The notes beneath the pieces are model-generated. The model worked only from the letters and a program-made list of their open reading frames with translations. It searched no databases and had not been told where the DNA came from. The position numbers and the translations under genes were made by a program. Positions 21,711 through 31,233 of a DNA stretch of 64,000 bases are shown piece by piece; the first letter of the stretch is position 1, and every line of letters begins with the position of its first letter. The stretch covers positions 4,288,981 through 4,352,980 of the forward strand of contig LNGK01000008.1 in NCBI GenBank assembly GCA_001510575.1, read 5' to 3'. Source of the stretch: Knoxdaviesia capensis. Taxonomy: Eukaryota > Ascomycota > Sordariomycetes > Microascales > Gondwanamycetaceae.

Positions 21711-24700
21711 CTATGATGAAACGATTTCCTTTTCTTCTCTCTTGCCAACTTTGTCATCACCGACTCCCTCGCCATATCATTTTTTTTTCATTCACCTCGC
21801 CCTCTTTTCTTCCTCCTGGAGGCTCTGGTATGCCACCACCGGAGCCTTTGTCATTCTTCCATCGAATTTTTTATTTATTTCATTTCTTTTACATATCATT
21901 ACAAACAGATTTGCGGGTCTCTGTGATTTGATGAGACCTGTTTTCTTGTTCCTTTTTCGGTTGGGAGGCTAGGATGGGGACGGTTTTTCCCCCTTCTGTT
22001 TTTGGATGGCGTTTTCCTCTCCTTGCCCTCATCTTGTCGAGCATCTGTCTAGCCGACGCTTTTCCATTCTGGCCATCATCATTGAGAAACTTGTGTATGG
22101 ATGAAGTATTACGGCTCTGCTGGGTATGACCTCCATCCATTCTTGTCGGCATTGGTGTTTTTTTCTTTTCTTTTTTTCTTTTTGGGAGGGGGTTGGTGGC
22201 GACTACTTTTTGTTTTGTTTCTTGGGAGTGAACGGAGTTCATTCCATCGAGATCGGGGGCTGTTTTCACTATTTTTTCCCCCTTCGCCTGGCCCTTGCTT
22301 TGAGGGCGCAACATATGGAGTATGAGGATTCGACTTGGTTCCTTCTCCTTATCTCTTCACACACGCGTACACGCACACGCCGTCTCTATCTTTCTCGCCC
22401 TTTCTCTCTCGCAGGGATCGGCGAGAAAGACCTGTTTCAATATCTTTTCCACCACGACCTCCCCACCTATCCGACCACGCTCATTCTGCACATTCCTTCA
22501 TTTGCAACTCTGCCGCTCATGTTTGCAGCACCAATATCCTGCAACGCCTCCTCACAACCACCTTGAATACCCCTATTGTTTTTGTCTTTTTCATCCATTT
22601 CCCTCTATCTCCTTCTTTCTCACCTCTAACACTGCTCTTCGATACTCCGTCTCGCTGGTTCGGGTCGGACCATAGCGATGAAGAACCTAGCTTGCTGTGT
22701 CAACCACAGAAGCGCCATGGGACCTGTTATTTGACCCCGATGGGAGGGTGGGGAGCACAGTATATGAACTGGTTGGGATCTGTCGAACGTGTGACGACTC
22801 TGGGCCAGCCACGGTCAACCTATCGCAAGAGTGGTTGCCTCTCACCAGTGCCTCGCGCGTGTTGGCACGGGTTTACCTCAACAAACACAAATCGCGTCTT
22901 TTTTGTGCTTGGTTGCCTGTCCCCGATCTCTGGGCGACTTGAGAGGGTAACTCCCGTCAGATTCTGATGCCCAATCTCTTACGACGTCTGGCTTGTTCCT
23001 CCCCCTCACTCTCGCGGCCTTACTCCGGTTCCTGCTTCCACCAATCATCCCATCTCTTCTTTGCCCACCCACCTTCACACCACTATACGTCTCTTTTGGA
23101 TGATGCTGTTTTTGATTTATTGCTTGTAATCAGTTTCCGAGCATCTGGCCACCGTTGTTGTTCCGTTTGCGCGCGATTCTATTCTTTTTCTTCAGTTCTT
23201 TTTTTTATGCTCTTGTCTCTATGCAATGCAGCATCGGGATTTTTTATGGAATAATGGGATTACGATTTTTTGTTCCACCTCGTTTGATAGCCCTGCATGC
23301 GCTATCAGATAAGGGAAGAGGAGGAACACTTCCGGGCGGGTTAGCGTTTTGTGCTTTCCGCCATGGACTCTTTTTTTTTTCTTTTTTCCATGCAGTTCAT
23401 ATTTTTTCCACTGTAAGTGGATGAAGGAAAACTTCACAAAGCCGAAATACAATGTTTTTGCTGGGTCGAGTGCAGACGGACTCCCCGGAGAACTACTTCC
23501 ATTTCGAGTTGATTTTTTTTTTCTTTTTTTCTTTTTCTTTTTTTTTTCTTTTGGGCTTGGGACTTGGGTTGATTGATGTATTCACGGACTCGCCTTTCTA
23601 TACCTACCGTTTTGTGTTTTCTAGTTCTCGCGCAGGATGGAAGGAAAGCACTTGGAGGAACAGAAGTAGATGGAGTACTAGGCTCGTTTGAATGAAAAGT
23701 CACCCGCTCGCACAACCTCGAACAAACTGTCTGATCTGGCGCTTTGATACTTTGATGTGAATTGGGTGGGGTGCGTGTCGACCGGCCACCGTGGTGGTTG
23801 ATATGTATGCTCATGCACTCTGGGTGGAGGGAAGCTCTTGGTGGCGACAGCGGCTAAGGGTCCCCGGAGAAGGGGGGCGAGGAGCTCGGCAGAACCAGGG
23901 GAGGTTGAAATGCGGGGGAGGGGTCCAAGGTGGTCCTGTAGCGAGGAGGAAGAAGGAAGCCCAGCTTGATTGAATGTCTGTCTCCGTCTGGTGGGTTTAC
24001 GTACACAATACACAAAGTGCATGAGAAGCCGAACAGGAGCAGCCCCGTGGGCGCGATTGCGGGCTGTGAGAGGCTGTCTGGATATCCACGTGGGGTGTGT
24101 TAGTCAGATTGCGCGGCTTGGAGATGTCGACCCCGATGAGGGCCAAGGCTACGCACGGCTTCCTTCGTGGAAAGAACCGAAGGGGGCAGGCAGTGTTGGA
24201 TGGAGAGATCGAGAGAGGGAAAGAGCACCGGAGAGTGTCTGCCTTTCCTGCCATCTGGAGCGTTCGTTGGGTTCTTGTGTCTCCGGGCACGAGCCCTATG
24301 TAGCACGCACACACACGCACGCACGCACACACAAACACACACACCTAAATATCACAGGCAAAGATCACACATAGTTCCCGCAAGGCGCAAGACACCTTAG
24401 AAGCACTCAAAAAATACAAACGTATATTCATAGCATGTCAACCTTTTTTGTCGTTTTGGTTTTTGGTATTGATGAAGCACTGACTGATCCAGCGGACGAC
24501 TTTTCGTCGATTCCAGGATTCCATCTTGCAGGAAAGGCAAAAGAAAAAGCGTGCAATCGGAAAATACCGGTTGCACGGGGAAAGAAGTAGAGTAAAGGAA
24601 GGATGCGAGCCGATAAAACATATAGAATGCAAGAGTGTGGAGATAATGATAAGAGTTGAGGAGAGATGGGGAAGGAAGAAAGCACGGAAAAGGCCTGGGT

Positions 24701-24861
24701 ACTTAGACCTAGCGTGAACACAACATCACAGGAAAAACAAGGGGACGCAAAAAAAGGTCATCCGTCATCCTTCATTCAACAAACGACAAAGGGGGCATCA
24801 AAAACAGCACGTATAAAAAGATTCGACGGAAAGAAGTCTTCAGCCAAACAGAAAACCCAGC

Positions 24862-24911
<50 letters not shown>

Positions 24912-24940
24912 ATCAAAAGACAACCCCCGGTGTCCACAGC
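21711..24940. other. Convergent intergenic region, STB3-like gene to pacC
   Basis: The 3' ends of two converging genes. It holds many T-rich tracts (for example 22150-22190, 23360-23400, 23515-23550) and CA-rich simple repeats near 24303-24345. A 210-codon frame at 22335-22967 and shorter frames lack recognisable domains and run through low-complexity CT DNA. I see no gene I can support. Confidence 0.55.
24862..24906. repeat. (CA)n microsatellite in the pacC 3' region
   Basis: About 21 uninterrupted AC units, ending roughly 35 bp from the pacC stop codon and therefore probably inside its 3' UTR. Confidence 0.9.
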
Positions 24941-26908
24941 TCACGACAACCGCAGCGCCGGGTACAGCTCCTCGATGGTCTGCTTAGAAGTATCCTTCTC
25001 GGGAGCTGCAGCGGCCGCCGCGTCGGCCTCAAACTGGCCGCGGTCAAGCCGCTCGGCCACGTACTTGCGCAGGTACTCCAGCAGCCGCATATTCGCCAGC
25101 CACTGGTCGTACTCGGCATCGCGCGCGTCGCTGCTCGCATCCGACACCGTCGAGCCGGGCGATGCCGGGCCAAGCACGTCGCTGCTCTCGCGCGGCGACT
25201 TGGGGCCAGCTGCATCTTCAGCCTGAGCGGCAGCAGCAGCAGCAGCAGCCTGGGTGGCGGCAGCGGCGGCGGCGGACGCGGCGGCGGTGTTGGTGGCGGC
25301 CCGCTGCAGCAGACCGCCGGAGTAGCGCCGGCGCTCGTGGCCGTCGCCCGCCGGACCCAGAGTGGCGGTGGTCGACTGGCCCGGGTACACGGCGCTGACG
25401 GCCGGCAGGCTGGGGTACAGGTTGGCCGAGGTCGAGCTGTGGCGCGACGTGGGGGACATGCCGGACGCCGACGGGCTAGGCGACTGGCCCGACGTGTACG
25501 ACATGGCGCTACTAGGCGGTGTCACAGCGGGCGTGCCGGAGGACGAGTTCGACGGCAGCGGCGACGTCATAGTGGCCGGCAGACCGCTGTGGAAGCCGTG
25601 GTGGTCGACGCTGACGCCGACGGCCGCAGCGGCCGCCAGGGCCACGTCGGCCAGCCGCGAGTGCGAGCCGTTCGGCGACGTCGGGCTGTGGCGCACGTCG
25701 ACGTGGATGGCCGGGCTGGACGTCTCGTACACGGTGCTCTGCATCTGCGCCAGGATATGGTCGATCTGCAGGAGGTCCTTCTGCGTGCGGGCGTTGGGCA
25801 GGGGGGGCAGGTAGTACGCCTGCGTCAGCGGCCCGCCGTCGGGGCCTTGCGGGCCGCCGTGGTGCGGGGCCTGCGCGGCGGGGTTGGCGCCGAGGTAGTC
25901 GGTGGCCGAGGCAGCGGCCAGCGGGCCGCCGGGCATCGATAGCATGCTATGCAGCGGGAGCAGCGAGCGGTTGATCTGGTTGTACGACGTCGGCTCGACC
26001 TGGCGGCGCTTGGCAGTGCTGAAGAAGTCGTCGACCAGGTCGACGGTGCGCTTGCGGGCGTCGTAGGCGGCGGCAGCCTCGTGGGCGGAGTGGCCGTGGT
26101 GGCCGTGGTGCGAGTGGGTGTGGGCCACGGGCGCGGCGCCGTGGTGGCCGACCGGGTGGGCGCCGTGGTGCTGCGGTTGCGGGTGCTGCTGGTGCTGCTG
26201 GTGGTGGTGGTGGTGGTGAGTGTTCAGGTAGTCCGAGCGCGGCTGGTTGAGCGACGGCTGGCTGAAGTACAGGCCGTAGTTGGTCGACGGCTGCGGGGCG
26301 CCGTAGTAGCCGGGGTGCTGGTGGCCAGTCTGCGGCTGGAAGCCGGCGTTGGCGCGCAGGTGCGAGTTGTGGTCGTAGTAACTGGGGGCGGCCGGCTGGG
26401 TGCGATAGGCGCCCATGCCCGGGTCGGGCCCGCCGCGGTGCAGCGACGAGTCGTCGGCGTGGGTCTTGACGTGCTTCTTCAGATCCTGCGGCCGCTTGAA
26501 CGACTTGCCGCAAAACTCGCACTTGTGCGGCTTGAGCGGCACGTGCACGCGGATGTGCGAGGTGATGTGGTCGCGCTTGACGGTGGTGGTGCGGCAGGCG
26601 TTCCACTGGCACGTCAGATTCAGGTTGCCGGTGCTCTTGCGGCCGACGTGGCGCTCGCACAGGTGCTCGTACAGCAGCTCGGGCGACTGGAACATCTCGT
26701 TGCAGGCGTTCCACCGGCACACGAGGTTGTCGTCGGGCGACGCGGCGCTGCCGGCCACGCTGCCACCGCCGCCGGACGACCCGCCCGCTGTCATCTGCTG
26801 GGCTCCCGACGTGCTGGCCGAGGTGTGGCTACTGACCGAAGCCGAGCCCGGGGTGCCGCTCTTTGACGAAGAGCTTCCGGCTTGGGAATCGTCGGCGCGA
26901 CCGGACAT
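24941..26908 (-). CDS. pacC: pH-response zinc-finger transcription factor PacC
   Basis: A 655-aa single-exon frame. Three C2H2 fingers lie at the N-terminus: C64/C69/H82/H87, C100/C105/H118/H122 and C130/C133/H146/H150. The linker sequences (ERHVGRKST, TTTVKRDHITSHIRVH, KRPQDLKKHVKTHADD) are those of PacC/Rim101. A basic stretch KRTVDLVDDFFSTAKRR follows a His/Gln-rich segment. YPxL motifs at 498-501 and 649-652 fit docking of the PalA Bro1 domain. The conserved C-terminal helix WLANMRLLEYLRKYV (about 603-617) lies between them. In Aspergillus, PacC is cleaved at alkaline pH, then activates alkaline and represses acid genes through GCCARG sites. No intron interrupts the fingers here. Ala, Gln and His runs make length variation likely. 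Confidence 0.96.
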   Translation of the reverse strand: MSGRADDSQAGSSSSKSGTPGSASVSSHTSASTSGAQQMTAGGSSGGGGSVAGSAASPDDNLVCRWNACNEMFQSPELLYEHLCERHVGRKSTGNLNLTCQWNACRTTTVKRDHITSHIRVHVPLKPHKCEFCGKSFKRPQDLKKHVKTHADDSSLHRGGPDPGMGAYRTQPAAPSYYDHNSHLRANAGFQPQTGHQHPGYYGAPQPSTNYGLYFSQPSLNQPRSDYLNTHHHHHHQQHQQHPQPQHHGAHPVGHHGAAPVAHTHSHHGHHGHSAHEAAAAYDARKRTVDLVDDFFSTAKRRQVEPTSYNQINRSLLPLHSMLSMPGGPLAAASATDYLGANPAAQAPHHGGPQGPDGGPLTQAYYLPPLPNARTQKDLLQIDHILAQMQSTVYETSSPAIHVDVRHSPTSPNGSHSRLADVALAAAAAVGVSVDHHGFHSGLPATMTSPLPSNSSSGTPAVTPPSSAMSYTSGQSPSPSASGMSPTSRHSSTSANLYPSLPAVSAVYPGQSTTATLGPAGDGHERRRYSGGLLQRAATNTAAASAAAAAATQAAAAAAAAQAEDAAGPKSPRESSDVLGPASPGSTVSDASSDARDAEYDQWLANMRLLEYLRKYVAERLDRGQFEADAAAAAAPEKDTSKQTIEELYPALRLS

Positions 26909-27683
26909 GTTCGTCGTCTCTCACTCTCTCTTTCTTCCTGGCCGAGGTTCATGTTAGTGAGGGAGATCTTGAGGTGGAGGGGCAGACCCCGTGATCTTGC
27001 ACGTGAGTGCCATGGACGCCAAGACTCCCGAGTTTTGCGGAGGGGGCGGTCCAGCAGCAGCCAAAAAAACCAAAAAAAAAGCAAAGGACAAAAAAGCACC
27101 ACCACAAACAAGCGCAAACTCACCACTGAATAAACTCGAAGAAAGAGACGGGGGGCCCCGATTTTATTTTTTGGGGGGGAGGGGTGCTTTTCTTCCTGCA
27201 AGTGACTTTTTTTTCTCTCTTGCACTCGGAAGATGGTAGGGGAAAAATGGGCGCAATCACGAAAAGCGATATAATTTCTGAAGGACCGTAGAACTTTCAA
27301 GCAACGAAGTGATCGAAGAACATGAACAAAAAATCTCCTGGGAAAAAGATAAGAAGAACAAAAACAAAAAGAGGAAAACTGATTTCTCTTCTATTTCTTC
27401 TCTAATGGGCAGATTGGACGGCCTTTTCAGTCGAGGGGCATTCACAGGCTTTATTGCCTTGGTGGCTCGAAAATGTTGCGGAAAATCTTGGCATTCTTGC
27501 TGCGCCTACCTGGGAAGTCTTGGCACTGAAGTACCGGGGCGGTAGTGGTGCGTTAGGGATTCCTATGTGGCTTTGGTGTGAAGGGCTAACAGACCCCTAA
27601 CGTCTTGGCGAGAATCTCCAGCCAGATGGCGGGATAACGCCAAGCACGCTAAAAGGCTCGGCGTTCAGGAGGAGATGCTTGGC
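26909..27683 (-). promoter_or_regulatory. pacC promoter with clustered PacC sites
   Basis: Six exact GCCAAG/CTTGGC hexamers lie upstream of the pacC ATG: 27018-27023, 27487-27492, 27519-27524, 27604-27609, 27639-27644 and 27678-27683. Five fall within 200 bp. GCCARG is the PacC core target, so autoregulation is likely, as reported for Aspergillus nidulans pacC. The proximal part is purine-rich on the plus strand, that is, pyrimidine-rich in the direction of transcription. Confidence 0.65.
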
Positions 27684-29442
27684 AGAGTCTGCGCGGGCTG
27701 GTGTGATTGGCTGGCGGTGGTGTGTTGTGACCGGTCTTGCTTTATTCTTTCTCTTCTGCTACTCTTTGAAATTTACTGTTTCGCGCTTTGCTGCTGCTGC
27801 TGCTGCAATAAACAGGTGTAATTGCACTGTGGTTATTTGCCTTCCAGGACGAATGTCGATTCGAGTACGACTTACACAGCCACCAGGCATGTCAGGTGAC
27901 TGTTGGGGCCGTTCTTGCGGTATCTTTACGCGTATTTATTTCAATTTAGTCCTTGGGCCGAGGGGGGTTTGGGTTGGTTAACGAGTCCTTCGTTCCCTCT
28001 GTTCCGGAGAAACCCTTAAGATGGGAGATTATCTCGGCAGTCTTTCTTTGTCCTTATCGCCTACAGGGCCCCAACCCCTCCTATCAATCAGTCTTTGTCA
28101 CCCCCCGATCCCGCGCGGGATCCGGACGACTGGATGGATGCACAAACAGACAGACAGACAGACAGACAGACTCCAAAGCGGTTTCACAGCCGCTCGGACA
28201 CGGTGGTGGACTTTGGGGTCATATGAAGGGGTTCTGACTTCCCCCGAAGGCCTGATCCGGCCGAATATGGACTTGGGCCCTTAAAGCCTTTCAGCTCGAG
28301 CCTGTGGCAACAAGAACCTGAAAAATAGTGAGGCCATGTTCCAAGCAGAGGGGGGCAAATCAAACCGACAGAGAACTGGAAGGAAGCGTCCGCGGGCAGT
28401 CTCATGTTCTATATCATGACGATGTGGTGATACATTATGCTCTGCACACGAGACATATGTCTGTTTCTCTTGGCCGGCTGGTTTCTCTCTCCCTTTTTTT
28501 TTTTCCTGCGCTCTTGAAAAGTCTTGGAGTTCATTTCTCCCCCCAGTGCCCAGCCCAACAGACATATGCCCGCAAATTACTGCCGAGTCTCTGTAAAGTA
28601 CTAAGGAAGCGAATTCCAGGATTGTCGAGTCGGTTCCTCCTGCCCAGATCCCACGGCTTCTTATTCACCACATGTTGTTTTCCCGGACTGATACACTCCG
28701 GGGCAATTTCGCCCAAGCACACATTCTGGACTCCGGTGTGGGGATCTCTCTGTTGTGCACTTAATTCGCTTTTGGATTGTTGCGGCTGGGCATTGGATCC
28801 GTGTGAAGCTTGCAAGCTGTCCCCCCACTCACTGCTGCTTATGTTATATCTTCAGGAAAGCTAGGGACCTTGGAAGGAAATCACCGGAGTTACGCGTGGT
28901 GGATGTGTGTAGTTTGCGTTGAGGCACAGTTGGGAAGGAGGGACCGGTGATGTCTAATACGGACAGCCAAGTCACCTCCTCCCTCAAACTCCTATGTACA
29001 TACAGGAGGAAAGACACAAATGCTACTCGGTACGGCTGTGCTGCAAAATGTCCGATGAGGCCGGCTATCTCACATGGACTGATTATGTGCCAGTGTCCAT
29101 AACGGATCTACATCCGACGATCCCACTCGCTCGTCATAAGCCACCTTTCATCGGTTGGCCTTGTTCGGGTTTTGATGCAGAATAGACAGATAGTCGGAAG
29201 TGATTTGGAGAGGGAAGCTGTATGTCCGCAGTCATTTACTCGCAGTAGATGTCACGATTTCTGGTGAGACTGGCAAAGAGGGTCATGTGTGTAATCTCAG
29301 TCTCACTAGGGACACGCCTAAAACTCCAAGAAGGCAGGTGGGACCGAGTCGCCATCTCGCTCCTTCGACACCGAGCAGTCCCCTTAGAAATGCTCTCTTT
29401 GGCCATGAAAACTTCAAAACATCATGGGGCCACGCCCAACGA
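27684..29442. other. Intergenic region, pacC to the SET-domain gene
   Basis: Contains distal pacC upstream sequence and the 3' side of the SET gene. A (CAGA)n run lies at about 28146-28170. Open frames at 28281-28864 overlap on both strands and show no recognisable domain. No gene is supported. Confidence 0.55.
28146..28170. repeat. (CAGA)n microsatellite
   Basis: About six tandem tetranucleotide units in noncoding DNA between pacC and the SET-domain gene. Confidence 0.9.
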
Positions 29443-31233
29443 CTAAACCTCCCCAGCTTCCTTCCGACACCGCAGGCACATACACGCGCCGCCCAAACTT
29501 CCACTCGCCCACGCCCGCCGCTCGGCCACCGGCAGCGTGACATCACAGTAGTGGTTCAAGATCTCCTCGCCGGCCTTGATGCCGCCCGGCGCATCGCCGA
29601 CCACCCGCGTCTCGCGCGCCGAGAGCGCCATGCGACCACCCCACTCCCACGTGACATTGGGATCGCAGTCGTGGTTCGCCAGACACCAGAACGGGTGCAC
29701 GGCGGCCTTCTCGGGCCGCCCGTCAGCCGGGTTCTTGCGCGCCGACGCCGTGCCCCGGATCTTCGCGTACGTGGTATTGGTGGTCCACGTGTCGAAGCGC
29801 GCAGCGGCAGCACCCTCGTAGATATCCAGGTCCATCTTCTCGAGGAAGTGCAGGGGGGCTTTGATGTTATAGTAGAAGCTGAACGGCAGCGACCAGCCGG
29901 TCGGCGGCATGCCATCATCATCATCATCATCATCATCATCAGACGGGGCTGTGGCCTCGCCGCGGGCTTTTGCGAGCCCGCCAGCCTCGTTCGCGGCGAC
30001 ATCCGCAAAGTCGCCCCAAATGTACTTGATCTCGAGCACGTCGAGCGGGCTGCGCTGCTGCGTCTCGGCCATGGCAAGCACGCGCGCGAGGAGGAGTAGG
30101 TGCAGCGTGTGGTCGGCCTCGTAAGCGTCCGGGTCGCGCGCGATCGAGTGCACGTCCTTGTCGCACATGGCCGGGTGGAAGGTGTCCATGGCGCGCTGCA
30201 GACACTCCTCGTCGCAGAAGATCATGTCCAAGCACTCCGGGCACTTGACCGGCACGCGGCACTGCTCGCGCTGCTTGCAGGCGTCCGCAATCTCCGTGCC
30301 GCACGCCTCGCACACCGCCTCGCGCAGCCGGTTGTCGGCCGTCAGGACGGTGTACTCCTGCAGGACGACCTCGCCGGGCGCGATGTCCTGCGTGGCAAAC
30401 AGCCCGAGCTGCAGGCACGAGGTTGCGCCGCCGGCTGCTGCGCCCGTGAGCACCGGCAGCGAGGTGGCGCGCACTTCGCACTTGGGGGCGATTTTGGCCA
30501 GCTCGGCGTTGAGCAGTGCGAGTGTCTCGGGGCTGAAGCGGTCGGGCTCGGAGTCGTTCCACGGGTACACCTCCCGTCGAGCCAGGCCCCATTCCGGGTA
30601 GTTGGCGGGGTCGACGCCGGTTCGGCGGAACCGCTTCTCGCCGGCGGCCACAATGCGCGGCTGTAGGGCAAGGAGCACTGGATCGGTGGGGGCTATCTCC
30701 AGGCCCTGCTGGCAGAAGACGTAGGCGTCATTGAGACATCCGAGTTGGAACAGGCAGTCTGATAATATGTGCATGGCGCGCAGGGCAGCCACCGACGCAA
30801 TCTCATCCGGTGTACTGGGAACCTTGGCATCGGGGCCGAGAAGAGCGGACACGACACCGGGAGTCAGGACATCAGTGATATCCTCAGGGGCCTCCTCGCT
30901 AAGATACCCTTCCAAAGCCTCGACCGCGGCCTCGTGGTACTCAAAGCCGTCGGTGCGGACCTCGTCGGTGAGCATCAAGGCACGGTAGGCTTCGCCGGCA
31001 GCCAAATCCGGGTAGAGCAGGTGTTGGTATACCACAGCACGGCGCAGATAGAGGGCAATGTCATACGGACTGTCGTCCAGCTTGTCCGTGAGCTCCTGGC
31101 GTTTGGCCAGCAGGGCCGCCCGGTTCGGCAGAGCCTCGGCGGGACTGGCCTTGGGGGATTCCGCATCCGGTTTGGCCGCTGTGGGAGCACTCGGGGGCCG
31201 AGGTTTCCCGAACACGGAGAGTATGCTGTTCAT
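29443..31233 (-). CDS. TPR/MYND-like/SET-domain protein, putative lysine methyltransferase
   Basis: A 596-aa single-exon frame. The N-terminal half (about 35-190) is helical with TPR-like repeats. A split SET region follows: the SET-N part includes LQLGLFATQDIAPGEVVLQEY (about 274-294). A MYND-like Cys/His cluster is inserted (C308, C311, C331, C334, C340, C344, H353, C357). The SET core shows NHDCDPN (520-526) and GEEILNHYCD (555-564), the cofactor-binding and catalytic motifs. A post-SET C-x-C-x2-C lies at 584-589. This SMYD-type architecture suggests methylation of a histone or other protein; the substrate cannot be told. An Asp run encoded by an ATC-type triplet repeat lies near 29912-29941. 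The gene is divergent from the 6-phosphogluconolactonase gene. Confidence 0.9.
   Translation of the reverse strand: MNSILSVFGKPRPPSAPTAAKPDAESPKASPAEALPNRAALLAKRQELTDKLDDSPYDIALYLRRAVVYQHLLYPDLAAGEAYRALMLTDEVRTDGFEYHEAAVEALEGYLSEEAPEDITDVLTPGVVSALLGPDAKVPSTPDEIASVAALRAMHILSDCLFQLGCLNDAYVFCQQGLEIAPTDPVLLALQPRIVAAGEKRFRRTGVDPANYPEWGLARREVYPWNDSEPDRFSPETLALLNAELAKIAPKCEVRATSLPVLTGAAAGGATSCLQLGLFATQDIAPGEVVLQEYTVLTADNRLREAVCEACGTEIADACKQREQCRVPVKCPECLDMIFCDEECLQRAMDTFHPAMCDKDVHSIARDPDAYEADHTLHLLLLARVLAMAETQQRSPLDVLEIKYIWGDFADVAANEAGGLAKARGEATAPSDDDDDDDDDGMPPTGWSLPFSFYYNIKAPLHFLEKMDLDIYEGAAAARFDTWTTNTTYAKIRGTASARKNPADGRPEKAAVHPFWCLANHDCDPNVTWEWGGRMALSARETRVVGDAPGGIKAGEEILNHYCDVTLPVAERRAWASGSLGGACMCLRCRKEAGEV

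Noticed and set aside
25949..26866. 305-codon plus-strand frame and several others opposite pacC
   Set aside because: Shadows of the strongly supported pacC coding strand. Their composition is Val/Arg-rich translation of GC-rich codons.
30100..30666. 188-codon plus-strand frame opposite the SET gene
   Set aside because: Antisense shadow of the SET-domain coding sequence.
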